DNA of 26,458 nucleotides from Nostoc sp. GT001 (GTDB lineage Bacteria; Cyanobacteriota; Cyanobacteriia; Cyanobacteriales; Nostocaceae). Below the pieces are notes generated by a model. It made no database searches, had not been told where the DNA came from, and saw only the letters and a program-made list of their open reading frames with translations. Positions 16,591 to 25,656 of this stretch are shown piece by piece (the stretch's first letter is position 1; each line of letters opens with the position of its first letter). The stretch spans positions 3,629,958 through 3,656,415 of the forward strand of contig NZ_JAUDRJ010000003.1 in NCBI RefSeq assembly GCF_030382115.1, in the 5' to 3' direction. The position numbers and the translations under genes were made by a program.

Positions 16591-18012
16591 AATCAACGTT
16601 CCTGAAGATGCTACTTTTAGACATTTTTTAAGAAACTGCTGGGGAATTTCTCTACTTTCTCCCCAATGCTGATGAACATAAGAAGCATGAATATTTGCAG
16701 GTAAACCCCATCCCTCGCATCCCATATTTTCTTCGCAATCGTAGCGAGAAGTTTCAAATAGGGGTTGAGTGGGAGTTAAGGTTAAATGGGAACGATGAAA
16801 CTCATGTCCGTAAACAGTTGTATTTGCTTTAACTAACAAATTATCTTGCAAAGCGACAGCACGACGATAGCCCAAAGTTAAACGTCCACCCATCACCGCA
16901 GATGTTGGTAGCACTCCCGCCATTGACCAAGATTTACCTTCAAAATCGATAATTTGCTCGCACAAATACATTAATCCGCCGCATTCGGCAATCGTAGGTA
17001 TTCCTTTAAGTATTGCCGTTTTCACCGCATCACGAACGTTAGAATTTTCTGCGAGTTGCTGGGCAAAAACTTCCGGGAAACCACCGCCAAAATACATTCC
17101 CTGAATATCTTTTGGTATGTCAGCATCTTCTAACGGACTCCAAAAAACCAATTCTGCACCAAGTTGTTGCAGCAAATCGAGATTGTCTTGGTAATAAAAA
17201 TTAAACGCGCGATCGCGGGCTACTGCAATCTTAACTGGGAATGAGGGAGATAAGGAGGATGAAGTGGAGCCAGAAAGGGATTCTGATTTTAACAAAGGTA
17301 ATAAGCGTTGCCAGTCGAAGCAACTATCTCCTAAATCCGCGAGGCGATCAATTAAAGCGTTGAGTTCGGGAAGTTCGGCTGTGGGTACTAAACCCAGGTG
17401 GCGATCAGGAATTGTGATATTATCTTGACGGCGCATGACGCCGAGAATCGGTAATTGTAAGGGTTCTAGGGAATCTTTGAGGAGAGAGAGATGGCGATCG
17501 CTCCCGACGCGATTTAATATTACCCCAGCTATTTTAATGCGGGGATCAAAAGATCGATAGCCGTGAGCGATCGCAGCTACAGAACCAGATAAACGACTGC
17601 AATCAATCACCAACACCACAGGTAAATCTAACAGCCGTGCAATGTGTGCCGTACTTGCAAAGTCAGTTAGGCATTGGGCATTGTTCTTCTCCTCTGCTCC
17701 CCTGCTCCCCTGCTCCCCTGCTCCCTCTTTCACTCCATCAAACAACCCCATCACCCCTTCCACGAGGGCATATTCACTCAGTTGGCTATGATGGGCAAAA
17801 CATTGCTGAACGTAAGCTTCAGAAGTCAGCACGGGGTCTAAATTGCGACAAGCACGACCGGTTACGTGTCGATGAAACATTGGATCGATGTAGTCTGGTC
17901 CCACCTTAAAAGATTGCACCAAGCGATCGCGACGGCGTAAAGATGCTAAAAGGGTGAGCGTGACTGTTGTCTTACCCACCCCACTACGTTCCCCGGCAAT
18001 GACTAAAGCCAT
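16588..18012 (-). CDS. cbiA: Cobyrinic acid a,c-diamide synthase
   Basis: This 474-residue enzyme amidates the a and c side chains of cobyrinic acid with glutamine and ATP in cobalamin synthesis. The N-terminal half is a P-loop synthetase (GERSGVGKTTVTLTLLASL, then FKVGPDYIDPMFH, RNLDP, LVEGVMGLFDG). The C-terminal half is a class I glutamine amidotransferase with PTIAECGGLMYL (nucleophile Cys) and YGHEFHRSH. Residues about 95-110 (EGAGEQGSRGAEEKNN) interrupt the normally short loop between LFDG and STAHIARLL and are encoded by a TGCTCCCC tandem repeat. The stop codon coincides with a MITE end, so the last residues may have been altered. It is divergent from the GST gene 241 bases away. Confidence 0.92.
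   Translation of the reverse strand: MALVIAGERSGVGKTTVTLTLLASLRRRDRLVQSFKVGPDYIDPMFHRHVTGRACRNLDPVLTSEAYVQQCFAHHSQLSEYALVEGVMGLFDGVKEGAGEQGSRGAEEKNNAQCLTDFASTAHIARLLDLPVVLVIDCSRLSGSVAAIAHGYRSFDPRIKIAGVILNRVGSDRHLSLLKDSLEPLQLPILGVMRRQDNITIPDRHLGLVPTAELPELNALIDRLADLGDSCFDWQRLLPLLKSESLSGSTSSSLSPSFPVKIAVARDRAFNFYYQDNLDLLQQLGAELVFWSPLEDADIPKDIQGMYFGGGFPEVFAQQLAENSNVRDAVKTAILKGIPTIAECGGLMYLCEQIIDFEGKSWSMAGVLPTSAVMGGRLTLGYRRAVALQDNLLVKANTTVYGHEFHRSHLTLTPTQPLFETSRYDCEENMGCEGWGLPANIHASYVHQHWGESREIPQQFLKKCLKVASSGTLI
17686..17726 (-). repeat. G-rich 8-bp tandem repeat inside cbiA
   Basis: TGCTCCCC on the plus strand (GGGGAGCA in the sense direction) is repeated nearly four times (17695-17725), followed in the sense direction by GAGGAGAAGAA. 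It encodes GAGEQGSRGAEEK in frame. The unit length is eight, so a change in copy number would shift the frame. Confidence 0.8.
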
Positions 18013-18253
18013 AAATGAAACAAATTAATAATATGCAGCAACTATTTCGATTCTTGGCTGTATGTCTATCGTTACTTTTTGCAAAAGCAGATGCACCAGT
18101 TTTTCCAACCGACTAACTCAAACTTATACCAATTAGAAACAAGAAAACCACCCAATTAGGGGAGTTAGGTTAGAAACGTCTGTTTAATAATACAGTTGGA
18201 GAGGAGATTATCCAAGATCAGATAATAATCAGCTACCACAAAAGGAACGTTTT

Positions 18254-18889
18254 ATGATCACAGTGCATCATCTTAACAACTCGCGATCGCAGCGGGTGCT
18301 GTGGCTGCTTGAAGAATTAGGTATCGAATACGAAATCAAATTCTATGAACGCGATGCCAAGACGATGATGGCACCGGAGACGCTACGCCAAGTTCATCCC
18401 CTCGGCAAGTCACCAGTAATCACAGATGCAGACTTGGCGATCGCTGAGTCGGGTGCAATTATCGAATACCTAATTGATCGCTATGGTAATGGTCAGCTAG
18501 TCCCAGCATCGGGTACGCCAGAGTATCTGCGCTACAAGTATTGGCTGCATTACGCCGAAGGCTCGGCAATGCCACCACTGGTAATGCGGCTGGTATTGAA
18601 CAATTTTGGGGCAGGTGACAGCAGCGTGGTTAGCGGATTTGTCGCGCCCCAAATTAAACTTCACTTGGACTACATAGAAGACGAACTCCGTAAAAATACG
18701 TGGTTTGTAGGCAATGAATTTACCGCCGCCGATATCCAAATGAGCTTTCCCCTAGAAGTGGTGGCTGCGCTTCCCGAAGAGGTCAAGAACAGACCAAAGC
18801 TCAAAGAATTTGTCAAGCGCATTCATGAAAGACCTGCTTACAAACGCGCCCTGGAGCGTGGAGGTAAATACGAGGTATCCTTTCAATAG
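18254..18889 (+). CDS. Glutathione S-transferase family protein
   Basis: This 211-residue cytosolic protein has the N-terminal thioredoxin-like domain (ITVHHLNNSRSQRVLWLLEEL, then HPLGKSPVITD and ESGAIIEYLIDRYG, the glutathione-binding site) and a helical C-terminal domain with FVGNEFTAADIQMSFPLE and RPAYKRALERGG. Ser9 or Ser11 near the N terminus is the likely activating residue. Length and motifs are standard for bacterial GSTs; the substrate is unknown. AAGGAAC lies 5-7 bases before ATG 18254. Confidence 0.92.
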   Translation: MITVHHLNNSRSQRVLWLLEELGIEYEIKFYERDAKTMMAPETLRQVHPLGKSPVITDADLAIAESGAIIEYLIDRYGNGQLVPASGTPEYLRYKYWLHYAEGSAMPPLVMRLVLNNFGAGDSSVVSGFVAPQIKLHLDYIEDELRKNTWFVGNEFTAADIQMSFPLEVVAALPEEVKNRPKLKEFVKRIHERPAYKRALERGGKYEVSFQ

Positions 18890-18913
18890 ACTTTTCCTTG
18901 TCGGAAATCACCT

Positions 18914-19098
18914 AATACATCGACCTGCTATGCCAATACATTGACCTGCTATGCCAATACATCGGCCTGTTATGCCAATACATCGGCCTGTTATGCCAAT
19001 ACATCAGCCTGTTATGCCAATACATCGGTCTGTTATGTTAATACATCGGTCTGTTATGCCAATACATCAGCCTGTTATGCCAATACATTGACTTGCTA
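18914..19098. repeat. 21-bp tandem repeat array, eight full copies and a partial one
   Basis: The unit is AATACATCGGCCTGTTATGCC, with small changes between copies (CGG/CAG/TTG and GCC/GTT). The array starts 24 bases after the GST stop codon. As 21 is a multiple of three, six consecutive units read as an open frame (ATG 18951 to TGA 19089) encoding repeats of MPIHRPV. No ribosome binding site is evident, so translation is doubtful. Confidence 0.9.
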
Positions 19099-19148
19099 AG
19101 CTGTTGCGCCTTCAATTTGCACTAATATTTTTTTCAATATAATTGTGA

Positions 19149-19519
19149 GGCGGGCATCTTGCCATTGGTGTCAACTTAAGCCGAAAACTATATCGGACAG
19201 GCGTTTTACAAATCCCTCACGCCCTCATCCCCTAACCCCTTCTCCCTTGGGAGAAAGGGAATTGAATGTCTAGCTCCCCTCTCATATCATGTCCGCTTGA
19301 TTACTTACTAAACCCCAAGAACCCCACCCCGCCAAAGCTGCGCTTTGTCTCCCTCCCCGCAAGCGGGGAGGGGCTGGGGGTGGGGTGCAATGACTGTGGA
19401 AATCATAACTAATTATGCGGACATGATATCACGGATGGGAGAGGGGCTGGGGGCGAGGGCAAAACCTTGTCACCAAGCGGGTTTAGCGTTAACTTGACAC
19501 CAATGGCATTTTGCCCGCC
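19149..19519. mobile_element. MITE or small non-autonomous element (GGCGGGCA...TTGGTGTCAA ends), interrupted
   Basis: GGCGGGCATCTTGCCATTGG...TCAACTTA (19149-19177) is inverted at TTAACTTGACACCAATGGCA...GCCCGCC (19489-19519). A second complete MITE (19285-19428) is inserted in it. Part of the same outer element occurs at 9187-9266. Confidence 0.65.
19285..19428. mobile_element. Complete MITE (TATCATGTCCGC type), 144 bp, with TCA duplication
   Basis: TATCATGTCCGC at the left is mirrored by GCGGACATGATA at the right, and TCA flanks both sides (19282-19284 and 19429-19431). Removing the element restores CTCTCACGG. The interior has a strong hairpin (CTCCCCGCAAGCGGGGAG) and no coding capacity. The left half of a relative ended up inside the RAYT-like gene at 8100. 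Confidence 0.8.
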
Positions 19520-19559
19520 CTGATAATGCAAGTTGTATACGTAACAGCTTATGTTAATG

Positions 19560-19818
19560 CAATACGGTTCGGTTAAGGTTTTTTGATGAAAATTATTGAT
19601 CGCCAAAAACGCGATAAATCGCCGTATATAGCGGTTCTCAATTGTATGGAATACAGACCTAACCCCCAGCCCCTCTTCCCTACTAGCGTTGGGGAGTAAG
19701 ATTCAAAGCCTCTCTGCTTTTAGGAGAGAGGTCAAACTGTATTCCATCAAAACGAGAAGCGCTATATACAAAAGATTGATTTTTGTCTTGACGGCGATTC
19801 ATCGCGTCTCTTGCCTCC
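19560..19818. mobile_element. Truncated MITE (CAATACGGTT type) carrying a nested element
   Basis: The left end CAATACGGTTCGGTTAAGG... is identical to the reverse complement of the right end of the element at 4389-4521. The body continues CGCGATAAATCGCCGTATA, is interrupted, and resumes TACAAAAGATTGAT... to CGCGTCTCTTGCCT, where it ends without the last 16 bases or so of the inverted repeat. Confidence 0.7.
19628..19766. mobile_element. MITE (ATAGCGGTTCTC type) nested in the previous element
   Basis: The left end ATAGCGGTTCTCAATTGTAT...GAATACAG matches, inverted, the right end CTGTATTCCATCAAAACGAG...GCGCTAT with a few mismatches. TAT/ATA flanks fit a TA-type target duplication. It splits the CAATACGGTT element in its centre. 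Confidence 0.7.
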
Positions 19819-19922
19819 AAGGAAAATAGAAAAACCCTCCAGATTATTGAAATATCCAAAAATCTGAAGAGTTTGTGTTTGATTTTCGCAATTTTGGTAA
19901 CTTTTATTGTTTCCAGGCGAAA

Positions 19923-21299
19923 CTAACTATTTGTTTCCAATTTGAAAATATTTGCTGTCACTCCCAGACTTTCTTCAAAAAGCGACTCACGACCCCAGCG
20001 TTGTACCTGCTGACTCAGCAATGCTTCCGCCTTTTGTTCTGAAAGTGAAGTCACCTGTTGAAATAGACCAGCAGATTGAGCGCCACCGTGGGTTTCCATC
20101 CGCATACAGCCACCAGTTTCCGAGCAAATTACTGTACCACAGTCTGCCTTTGGATTGGTCGAACTTAGGCGCAAAGCAATCAAGTCGCCAGCAATCTCAC
20201 CCACATCAGCAAGGGGAACGCCCGCTAATTCGGTTTCTACTTGCCGTTGGTCTTGAGCAATAAAGTTAATGCGAGTGATGTCATAATCTCCGGTTTCCTT
20301 TTTATACGAAACTGGCTGCCATCCTAAACGACTTGCCAACCAACCCAAAAACAGCAATGCTTGTGCGGGGTTGCCTTTTTCGTAATCAATAGTTACTCGG
20401 TCAACTTCCCGCAGGGCTGCCCGACGATGAGGTGAGTCGTAAGCTTCAGCTGTCAATTCTTGCCATGCTGAGAGGCGACGCCAGTTCAGGTCAGCTAAGG
20501 GAACACCACTGTCCACCAATTCTTGGAGGTGGAGTAAGTCACTTTCTGGCTCATTAAAGCGGCAAGAATCCACAATCACATTATTGCAGACGGCTGACAA
20601 CCGTTTGAATAGAGTGTTGTTGGGGTCTGGTGTTGCTTTCCACCAAAGAAACTTTGGTAAGCCACCAATCAACAATGCTGGAATCATCCCACCGATGCGT
20701 TCTAAAGCCGCAGCAGTTCCACTGAGAGTGATGTATTCGCAACAAATTAGTGTGCTTGACGATTGCTTTTGGATGGGGCAATAGGCAGAGACCTGAGCCT
20801 TAACTCCTTCATCTTCGCCAGTAATAGGAAATAGCGCAATGATGCGGCAGGGGTTGCGGAGGGCGATTTCATCAGCAATTCTGGGGCTTGGGGCATTTAA
20901 GCTGGGAAGTTCAATAGAAGCATTGTCACCCGCAGCGCCGTTTCCTTGACGTTTGATGAATTCTTCTCTCAAGATAGCCAGAGTTTCAGGTGTTGCTGTT
21001 CCAGTATCGGGCAATGCATATTTTGTCTGCACTTGCCGCAAGGCAGCTACCATCTGAGGCCCTAAAATTCCGTCAAGCGGGCCGTTGTAAAATCCCAAAG
21101 TAGCCAAAAGATACTGGGTTTCTTCGGGTTCGTAAACCACTAAGGTAAATGTTGTGGCGCGAGTGGCAGCAGGAAGCCCACCGTCCTCGCCAGTAATGCC
21201 GTAACTTTGCCAAATTTGATTAAGTTCCGCTTCTATTTCGTTAAGCGAAATATCTTTTGGCGCCTGAAGTGAATAAATTGTAGAAGCTTGGGGAGCCAT
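19923..21299 (-). CDS. opcA: Glucose-6-phosphate dehydrogenase assembly/activator protein OpcA
   Basis: OpcA activates G6PDH allosterically and promotes its assembly in cyanobacteria. The 458-residue product has an N-terminal segment, a small domain resembling peptidoglycan-binding type 1 repeats (residues about 58-112: LLATLGFYNGPLDGILGPQMVAALRQVQ), and the OpcA core (PCRIIALFP, LSGTAAALERIGGMIPALLIGGLPKFLWWKA, ESDLLHLQEL, RRLSAWQELTAEAYDSP, FLGWLASRLGW). Several cysteines (CPIQKQ, LICCEY, CSETGGCM) could serve redox control, known in outline for this protein. It is the last gene of fbp-tal-zwf-opcA, 176 bases after zwf. Confidence 0.95.
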   Translation of the reverse strand: MAPQASTIYSLQAPKDISLNEIEAELNQIWQSYGITGEDGGLPAATRATTFTLVVYEPEETQYLLATLGFYNGPLDGILGPQMVAALRQVQTKYALPDTGTATPETLAILREEFIKRQGNGAAGDNASIELPSLNAPSPRIADEIALRNPCRIIALFPITGEDEGVKAQVSAYCPIQKQSSSTLICCEYITLSGTAAALERIGGMIPALLIGGLPKFLWWKATPDPNNTLFKRLSAVCNNVIVDSCRFNEPESDLLHLQELVDSGVPLADLNWRRLSAWQELTAEAYDSPHRRAALREVDRVTIDYEKGNPAQALLFLGWLASRLGWQPVSYKKETGDYDITRINFIAQDQRQVETELAGVPLADVGEIAGDLIALRLSSTNPKADCGTVICSETGGCMRMETHGGAQSAGLFQQVTSLSEQKAEALLSQQVQRWGRESLFEESLGVTANIFKLETNS

Positions 21300-21351
21300 A
21301 GTAGTTTTGAGTTGTCAGCTTTGTTTGGTGAATCAGTTAGGAGTTAGAAGT

Positions 21352-21410
21352 GAGAAGTTAGGAGTTAGGAGTTAGGAGTTAGGAGTTGGGAGTTGGGAGT
21401 TAGAATAACT
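21352..21410. repeat. Short tandem heptamer repeat (TTAGGAG)
   Basis: GTTAGGA/GTTGGGA heptamers are repeated about seven times in the zwf-opcA spacer. This is another cyanobacterial short tandem repeat, transcribed if the operon reads through. No protein or RNA product is apparent. Confidence 0.8.
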
Positions 21411-21475
21411 GAAATTATTAACTCAAAAACTCATAATTTATTACTCCTAACTATTAACTCATCACTCTTAACTTT

Positions 21476-23005
21476 TTACAGTCTGCGCCAGCGACGGCCA
21501 TCCTGGTTAATTAAGAATTCTGCTTCTGTTGGTTCCCAGGTTCCAGCTTCATATTGGGGAATAGTATTGGCGTCGGCGGGTGCATCCCAAACGGAAAGGG
21601 CTGGCGTTACGACCTGCCAAGCGGCTTCTACTTCATCCGCGCGGGTGAACAATGTTTGATCGCCCATCATACAATCAAGGAATAAGCGATCGTAGGCATC
21701 AGATGTTGCTTGGATGCCAAAGGAACCATAACTAAAGTCCATGTCAACGGAACGGGTACGGAATTCTGCCCCCGGCATTTTCACATCAAAACGCAGGGAA
21801 ATACCTTCATTTGGCTGAATCCGCATCGTCAAAATATTGGCGTTTGACTGTTGGGCGGCAGATTGGAACATCCGAGATGGAACTTCGCGGAAGTGAATGG
21901 CAATCTCGCTGACTTTTTTCGGCATCCGCTTCCCGGTACGCAAGTAGAAAGGAACACCTTTCCAGCGCCAGTTATCTACCAAAAACTTCATGGCGACGTA
22001 GGTTGGTGTGGTGGAGTTGGGATCAACGCCTGGTTCTGTCCGATACCCTGGCACTGCTTGACCTTTCATCCAACCAGCACTATATTGACCGCGGACTGCT
22101 GACCGCGACAGATTGTGAACATCAGCTAAACGAGTAGCTTGGAGTACCTTCACTTTTTCTGTGCGGATGCTGTCGGCATCCATTGCATTGGGCGCTTCCA
22201 TTGCCGTTAGACAGTAAAGTTGCATGAGGTGATTTTGCAACATATCCCGTAATGCGCCTAGGCTTTCATAGTAACCAGCCCGGTCTTCCACTCCCACGGT
22301 TTCTGCCACGGTAATTTGCACGTGGTCAACAAATTGACGATTCCACAAGGGTTCAAAAATCGCATTCGCAAAGCGAAACACCAGCAAATTCTGGACTGTT
22401 TCTTTACCCAAGTAATGGTCAATCCGGTATACTTGGTTTTCTTTACAATATTTCTGTACCACTTGGTTAAGACTTTGGGCAGAAGCCAAATCCCGACCAA
22501 AAGGTTTTTCAATTACTAGACGATGTTTGTAGGGATCTTCTAGCATCCCGGCGGTTCCTAGCTGCTTAATCGCTTCGGGAAAGAATGAGGGGGCAACTGA
22601 GAGGTAGAACATTCGATTCCCTCGTGTGCCCCGCTTTTCGTCTAATTCACTCAATAAGTTTTTCAGTTTTTGGTAGCCTTCGGGGTTGTCTATATCGCCA
22701 GGGCAATAGAACAGACCTTGAGAGAAATCTTGCCAGAGTTCCCCTAAATCGACATCGGCATGTGCTTCTTCCATGCCTTTTTGCATTTGTTCGCGGAAGT
22801 ACTCATGGCTCCATTCTCTGCGTGCTACACCGACAATGGTAGTTTCTGGTGGAATACGCCGTTCTCGCCGCAATTTGTAAAGTGCTGGCACTAGTTTGCG
22901 CCAGGTAAGATCGCCAGAAGCGCCAAAAATGACTATAATCTGGGGTTCGGACATCCGTTGTTGTTGCAGACCAACACGCAAGGGATTTTCTAGCAGACTA
23001 ACCAT
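21476..23005 (-). CDS. zwf: Glucose-6-phosphate 1-dehydrogenase
   Basis: This 509-residue enzyme oxidises glucose 6-phosphate with NADP+, the entry step of the oxidative pentose phosphate pathway. [18 protein letters not shown] (about residue 27) is the nucleotide-binding fingerprint, [21 protein letters not shown] holds the catalytic histidine and substrate lysine, and [12 protein letters not shown] and the C-terminal [23 protein letters not shown] are family signatures. Length is normal. The activator OpcA follows it and transaldolase precedes it. In heterocystous strains this cluster supplies reductant in the dark and to nitrogenase. Confidence 0.97.
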   Translation of the reverse strand: MVSLLENPLRVGLQQQRMSEPQIIVIFGASGDLTWRKLVPALYKLRRERRIPPETTIVGVARREWSHEYFREQMQKGMEEAHADVDLGELWQDFSQGLFYCPGDIDNPEGYQKLKNLLSELDEKRGTRGNRMFYLSVAPSFFPEAIKQLGTAGMLEDPYKHRLVIEKPFGRDLASAQSLNQVVQKYCKENQVYRIDHYLGKETVQNLLVFRFANAIFEPLWNRQFVDHVQITVAETVGVEDRAGYYESLGALRDMLQNHLMQLYCLTAMEAPNAMDADSIRTEKVKVLQATRLADVHNLSRSAVRGQYSAGWMKGQAVPGYRTEPGVDPNSTTPTYVAMKFLVDNWRWKGVPFYLRTGKRMPKKVSEIAIHFREVPSRMFQSAAQQSNANILTMRIQPNEGISLRFDVKMPGAEFRTRSVDMDFSYGSFGIQATSDAYDRLFLDCMMGDQTLFTRADEVEAAWQVVTPALSVWDAPADANTIPQYEAGTWEPTEAEFLINQDGRRWRRL

Positions 23006-23035
23006 AACAATTTTGGATTTTAGATTTGGTACTAG

Positions 23036-23122
23036 GATTGGGGAAAGGGAAAGGGGGAAAGGGGAAGGGGGAAAGGGGAAGAACTATACCTTTACCCTTT
23101 ACCCTTTAACCTTTTCCCCTCT
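23036..23122. repeat. Purine tract and mirrored pyrimidine tract between tal and zwf
   Basis: GGGGAAAGGGAAAGGGGGAAAG... (23039-23080) is followed by TACCTTTACCCTTTACCC...TTTTCCCCTC, so the two halves can pair as a long imperfect hairpin in the 125-bp spacer. It could affect read-through from tal to zwf; that is inference. Confidence 0.6.
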
Positions 23123-23130
23123 TCTGTTCC

Positions 23131-24294
23131 CTACACTGGTGACAATACCTTGATCTTGTCTTCTAAAGAGTTCATCAAGGACTGGAAGGGCTGGATAAAC
23201 TTGTCAATACCATCGACTAACAGTTCATCCATGACGTTATCGAGATCGATGTTGATGTCGGGATCTTTGAGGTTTTCGATCAGCGTGTAAGCGTTATCTA
23301 AATCTGTTTCTAAGCGATCGCCTACGTTACAATGATCGGCACAAGCTTTAATGGTCGCTGGTGGTACGGTGTTGACGGTATCATGGCCGACCAACTCTTC
23401 GATATACATCACATCTCTGTAGTTGGGGTCTTTGGTGCTGGTGCTAGCCCAAAGTAGCCGTTGTACTGTAGCCCCTTTTGCTGCCAAATCTTGCCAACGC
23501 TCACTTCTAATGATTTTCTTGTATTCTTGATACGCAATCTTAGCGTTAGCGATCGCTACTTTTCCTTTAACAGCTCTTAGCTTTGCTTCCACAGCAATAT
23601 CATCAACGCCTTTTTTCAACTTAGCATCAATCTTGCCGTCAATGTTGCTATCGATCCGGCTGAGGAAGAAACTAGCGACTGAAGCAATTTTACTAATGTC
23701 TTTACCCTCAGCCAACCGTTTTTCTAAGCCCCGAATATAAGCCATTGCTGTGTTTATATAGCTTTCTACAGAAAACAGCAGCGTAATATTAACATTCATC
23801 CCTTCGGATATTACCTGTTCTACTGCTGGCAAACCAGGTTCTGTACCGGGAATTTTAATCATCAGATTTTCCCGACCAATTTCTTGGAAATAGCGGCGGG
23901 CTTCGGTTATGGTTGCTTCAGTATCATGGGCAATGGTTGGCGGTACTTCAATACTCACATAACCATCTAGTCTATTTGAGGCTTCATAAACAGGGCGTAA
24001 AATATCACAGGCATTACGGATATCTGCAAAAACTAGGGATTCGTAAATTTTGTATGTCGGTAAGCCAGCCCGAACTCCGGCTTCGATATCGGCATCATAA
24101 ATAACGTTACCAGCGATCGCTTTTTCAAAGATAGCTGGGTTAGAAGTAATCCCAGATATACCTTGATTTTCAACCAAGTTTTTGAGTTCACCTGATTGAA
24201 TAATGTCACGGCTCAAATTATCCATCCAGATACTTTGACCGTATTGGTTAATTTCTAGTAGATGATTGGTAGACATAGCTCTAATTTGTTTCAC
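23131..24294 (-). CDS. tal: Transaldolase
   Basis: The enzyme transfers a dihydroxyacetone unit from sedoheptulose 7-phosphate to glyceraldehyde 3-phosphate. Signatures are SIWMDNLSRDIIQSGEL, GISGITSNPAIFEKAI, ENLMIKIPGTEPGLPA (the Schiff-base lysine), GMNVNITLLFSVESY and SVASFFLSRIDSNID. With 387 residues it is the longer bacterial type found in cyanobacteria. The open frame begins at GTG 24294, but ATG 24276 (MSTNHLLEIN) is an equally good or better start; an AGGAG lies right at the GTG. Its place between fbp and zwf is the standard cyanobacterial arrangement. Confidence 0.95.
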   Translation of the reverse strand: MKQIRAMSTNHLLEINQYGQSIWMDNLSRDIIQSGELKNLVENQGISGITSNPAIFEKAIAGNVIYDADIEAGVRAGLPTYKIYESLVFADIRNACDILRPVYEASNRLDGYVSIEVPPTIAHDTEATITEARRYFQEIGRENLMIKIPGTEPGLPAVEQVISEGMNVNITLLFSVESYINTAMAYIRGLEKRLAEGKDISKIASVASFFLSRIDSNIDGKIDAKLKKGVDDIAVEAKLRAVKGKVAIANAKIAYQEYKKIIRSERWQDLAAKGATVQRLLWASTSTKDPNYRDVMYIEELVGHDTVNTVPPATIKACADHCNVGDRLETDLDNAYTLIENLKDPDINIDLDNVMDELLVDGIDKFIQPFQSLMNSLEDKIKVLSPV

Positions 24295-24544
24295 TCCTGT
24301 ATAGTGATGCTTCTAAGTAAATTTGGCAAAACGCATCAAATATTGATGGTTACTTTTGAATTGTGGCGTTGCCAATTACTTATTGCATCGGCTAAGCTGA
24401 GATAATCCTTAATTGATCTTCAAAAAGCGCTATTTTGCATCCCCAATCCTAAATCACCATGATTAACGTTTAATTAATGGCAGATGAGAGTACAGCACAG
24501 AGAAAATAAGTCACTCTTATCAAAGGTCTAAAATCCTTACGTAA

Positions 24545-24582
24545 CAGTAATTACGAATTACGAATTACGAATTACGAATTGT
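24545..24582. repeat. Short tandem heptamer repeat (AATTACG)
   Basis: About five tandem copies of AATTACG lie directly after the fbp stop codon, in the fbp-tal spacer of 291 bases. The same unit is found upstream of rsmB. The rest of the spacer shows no gene. Confidence 0.8.
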
Positions 24583-24585
24583 CTT

Positions 24586-25635
24586 CTAGTGTCCGTTTTG
24601 AATAAAAGACTCCACCTTTGCGACATCCTCTTTGCTACCAATAATTAAAGGCGTGCGCTGATGCAGTTTTTTTGGCACCACATCCAAGATATTGACCAGT
24701 CCTGTAGTAGCACGGCCACCTGCTTGCTCAATCAAAAAGGCGAGAGGAGCCGTTTCATAAAGCAAGCGTAATTTTCCTTCAGGGTTTTGAATTGTGCCTG
24801 GGTAGAGAAACACGCCGCCTTGAACCAAAATTCTATGGATGTCGCTCACCATTGCGCCGCTATAACGAGCGCTGTAGCCTTCTGTGCGGTGAACGTAGCG
24901 AATGTATTCTCGAATCGATTCTTCCCACTGCCAAAAGTTACCCTCGTTCACGCTGTAAACAGAACCGTGGTTAGGAATGCGGATATTTTCTTCTGTGAGA
25001 ATAAACTCTCCTAAGCTGGGGTCAAGAACAAAAGAATGAACGCCCTTACCTATAGTATAAACCAGCATCGTGCAGGGGCCATAGAGGATGTATCCGGCAG
25101 CAAGTTGCTTACGTCCGTTAGTGAGCAGGTCAGTTGCCTTACCATCGCTATCAGTTCCTTCTTGTTGGCGAATGGCGAAAATGGAACCTAAGCTGAGATT
25201 ATTATCAGTGTTGGATGAGCCATCAATTGGGTCATACAGCAGGGTATAACGCCCAATGGGGCAATTTTCCGGGATGTAATAAGGATTTTCCATTTCCTCA
25301 GACGCGAGGCGACAGACTAAGCCGCTTTGCTTAAACACTGAGATAAATACATCATTGGCGTAGACATCCATCTTTTTGACAGATTCGCCTTGGACATTAA
25401 CTTCTCCAGTGAATCCGAGAACGCCTTCCATTAAACCGGCGCGACTCATACGACGAGCCACCAGTTTTCCGGCCAGGGCGATGCGATTCATCAACGCACT
25501 CAAATCCTGTGCATCTGGCGAAAAACTCTGAAGTTGTTGGAGGACGTGACGGGATAAAGTTGTACAGTCACGATCTAAGGCTCTGTCTGTAGCATCGTAG
25601 GCAGATAAGTCTAAAGATTCCGGCGCTTTAGTCAT
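24586..25635 (-). CDS. fbp: Class I fructose-1,6-bisphosphatase
   Basis: The enzyme removes the 1-phosphate of fructose 1,6-bisphosphate in gluconeogenesis and in recycling of pentose phosphates. [11 protein letters not shown] (metal binding), [49 protein letters not shown] and [18 protein letters not shown] are class I signatures. ATG 25635 ([10 protein letters not shown], 349 residues) is preferred to GTG 25656 because GGAG lies 9 bases upstream of it. The cyanobacterial class II (GlpX-type) enzyme that also serves the Calvin cycle is a different family. It is the first gene of fbp-tal-zwf-opcA, so the main promoter probably lies upstream. Confidence 0.95.
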   Translation of the reverse strand: MTKAPESLDLSAYDATDRALDRDCTTLSRHVLQQLQSFSPDAQDLSALMNRIALAGKLVARRMSRAGLMEGVLGFTGEVNVQGESVKKMDVYANDVFISVFKQSGLVCRLASEEMENPYYIPENCPIGRYTLLYDPIDGSSNTDNNLSLGSIFAIRQQEGTDSDGKATDLLTNGRKQLAAGYILYGPCTMLVYTIGKGVHSFVLDPSLGEFILTEENIRIPNHGSVYSVNEGNFWQWEESIREYIRYVHRTEGYSARYSGAMVSDIHRILVQGGVFLYPGTIQNPEGKLRLLYETAPLAFLIEQAGGRATTGLVNILDVVPKKLHQRTPLIIGSKEDVAKVESFIQNGH

Positions 25636-25656
25636 TTTTATGTTCTCCGCAGCCAC

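Noticed and set aside
18914..19098. The 21-bp array as a CRISPR array
   Set aside because: The units are contiguous with no spacers and there are no cas genes nearby.
19201..19430. Inverted repeats considered as a CRISPR or RNA gene
   Set aside because: They resolve into MITE ends with target duplications; there are no regularly spaced identical repeats with unique spacers.
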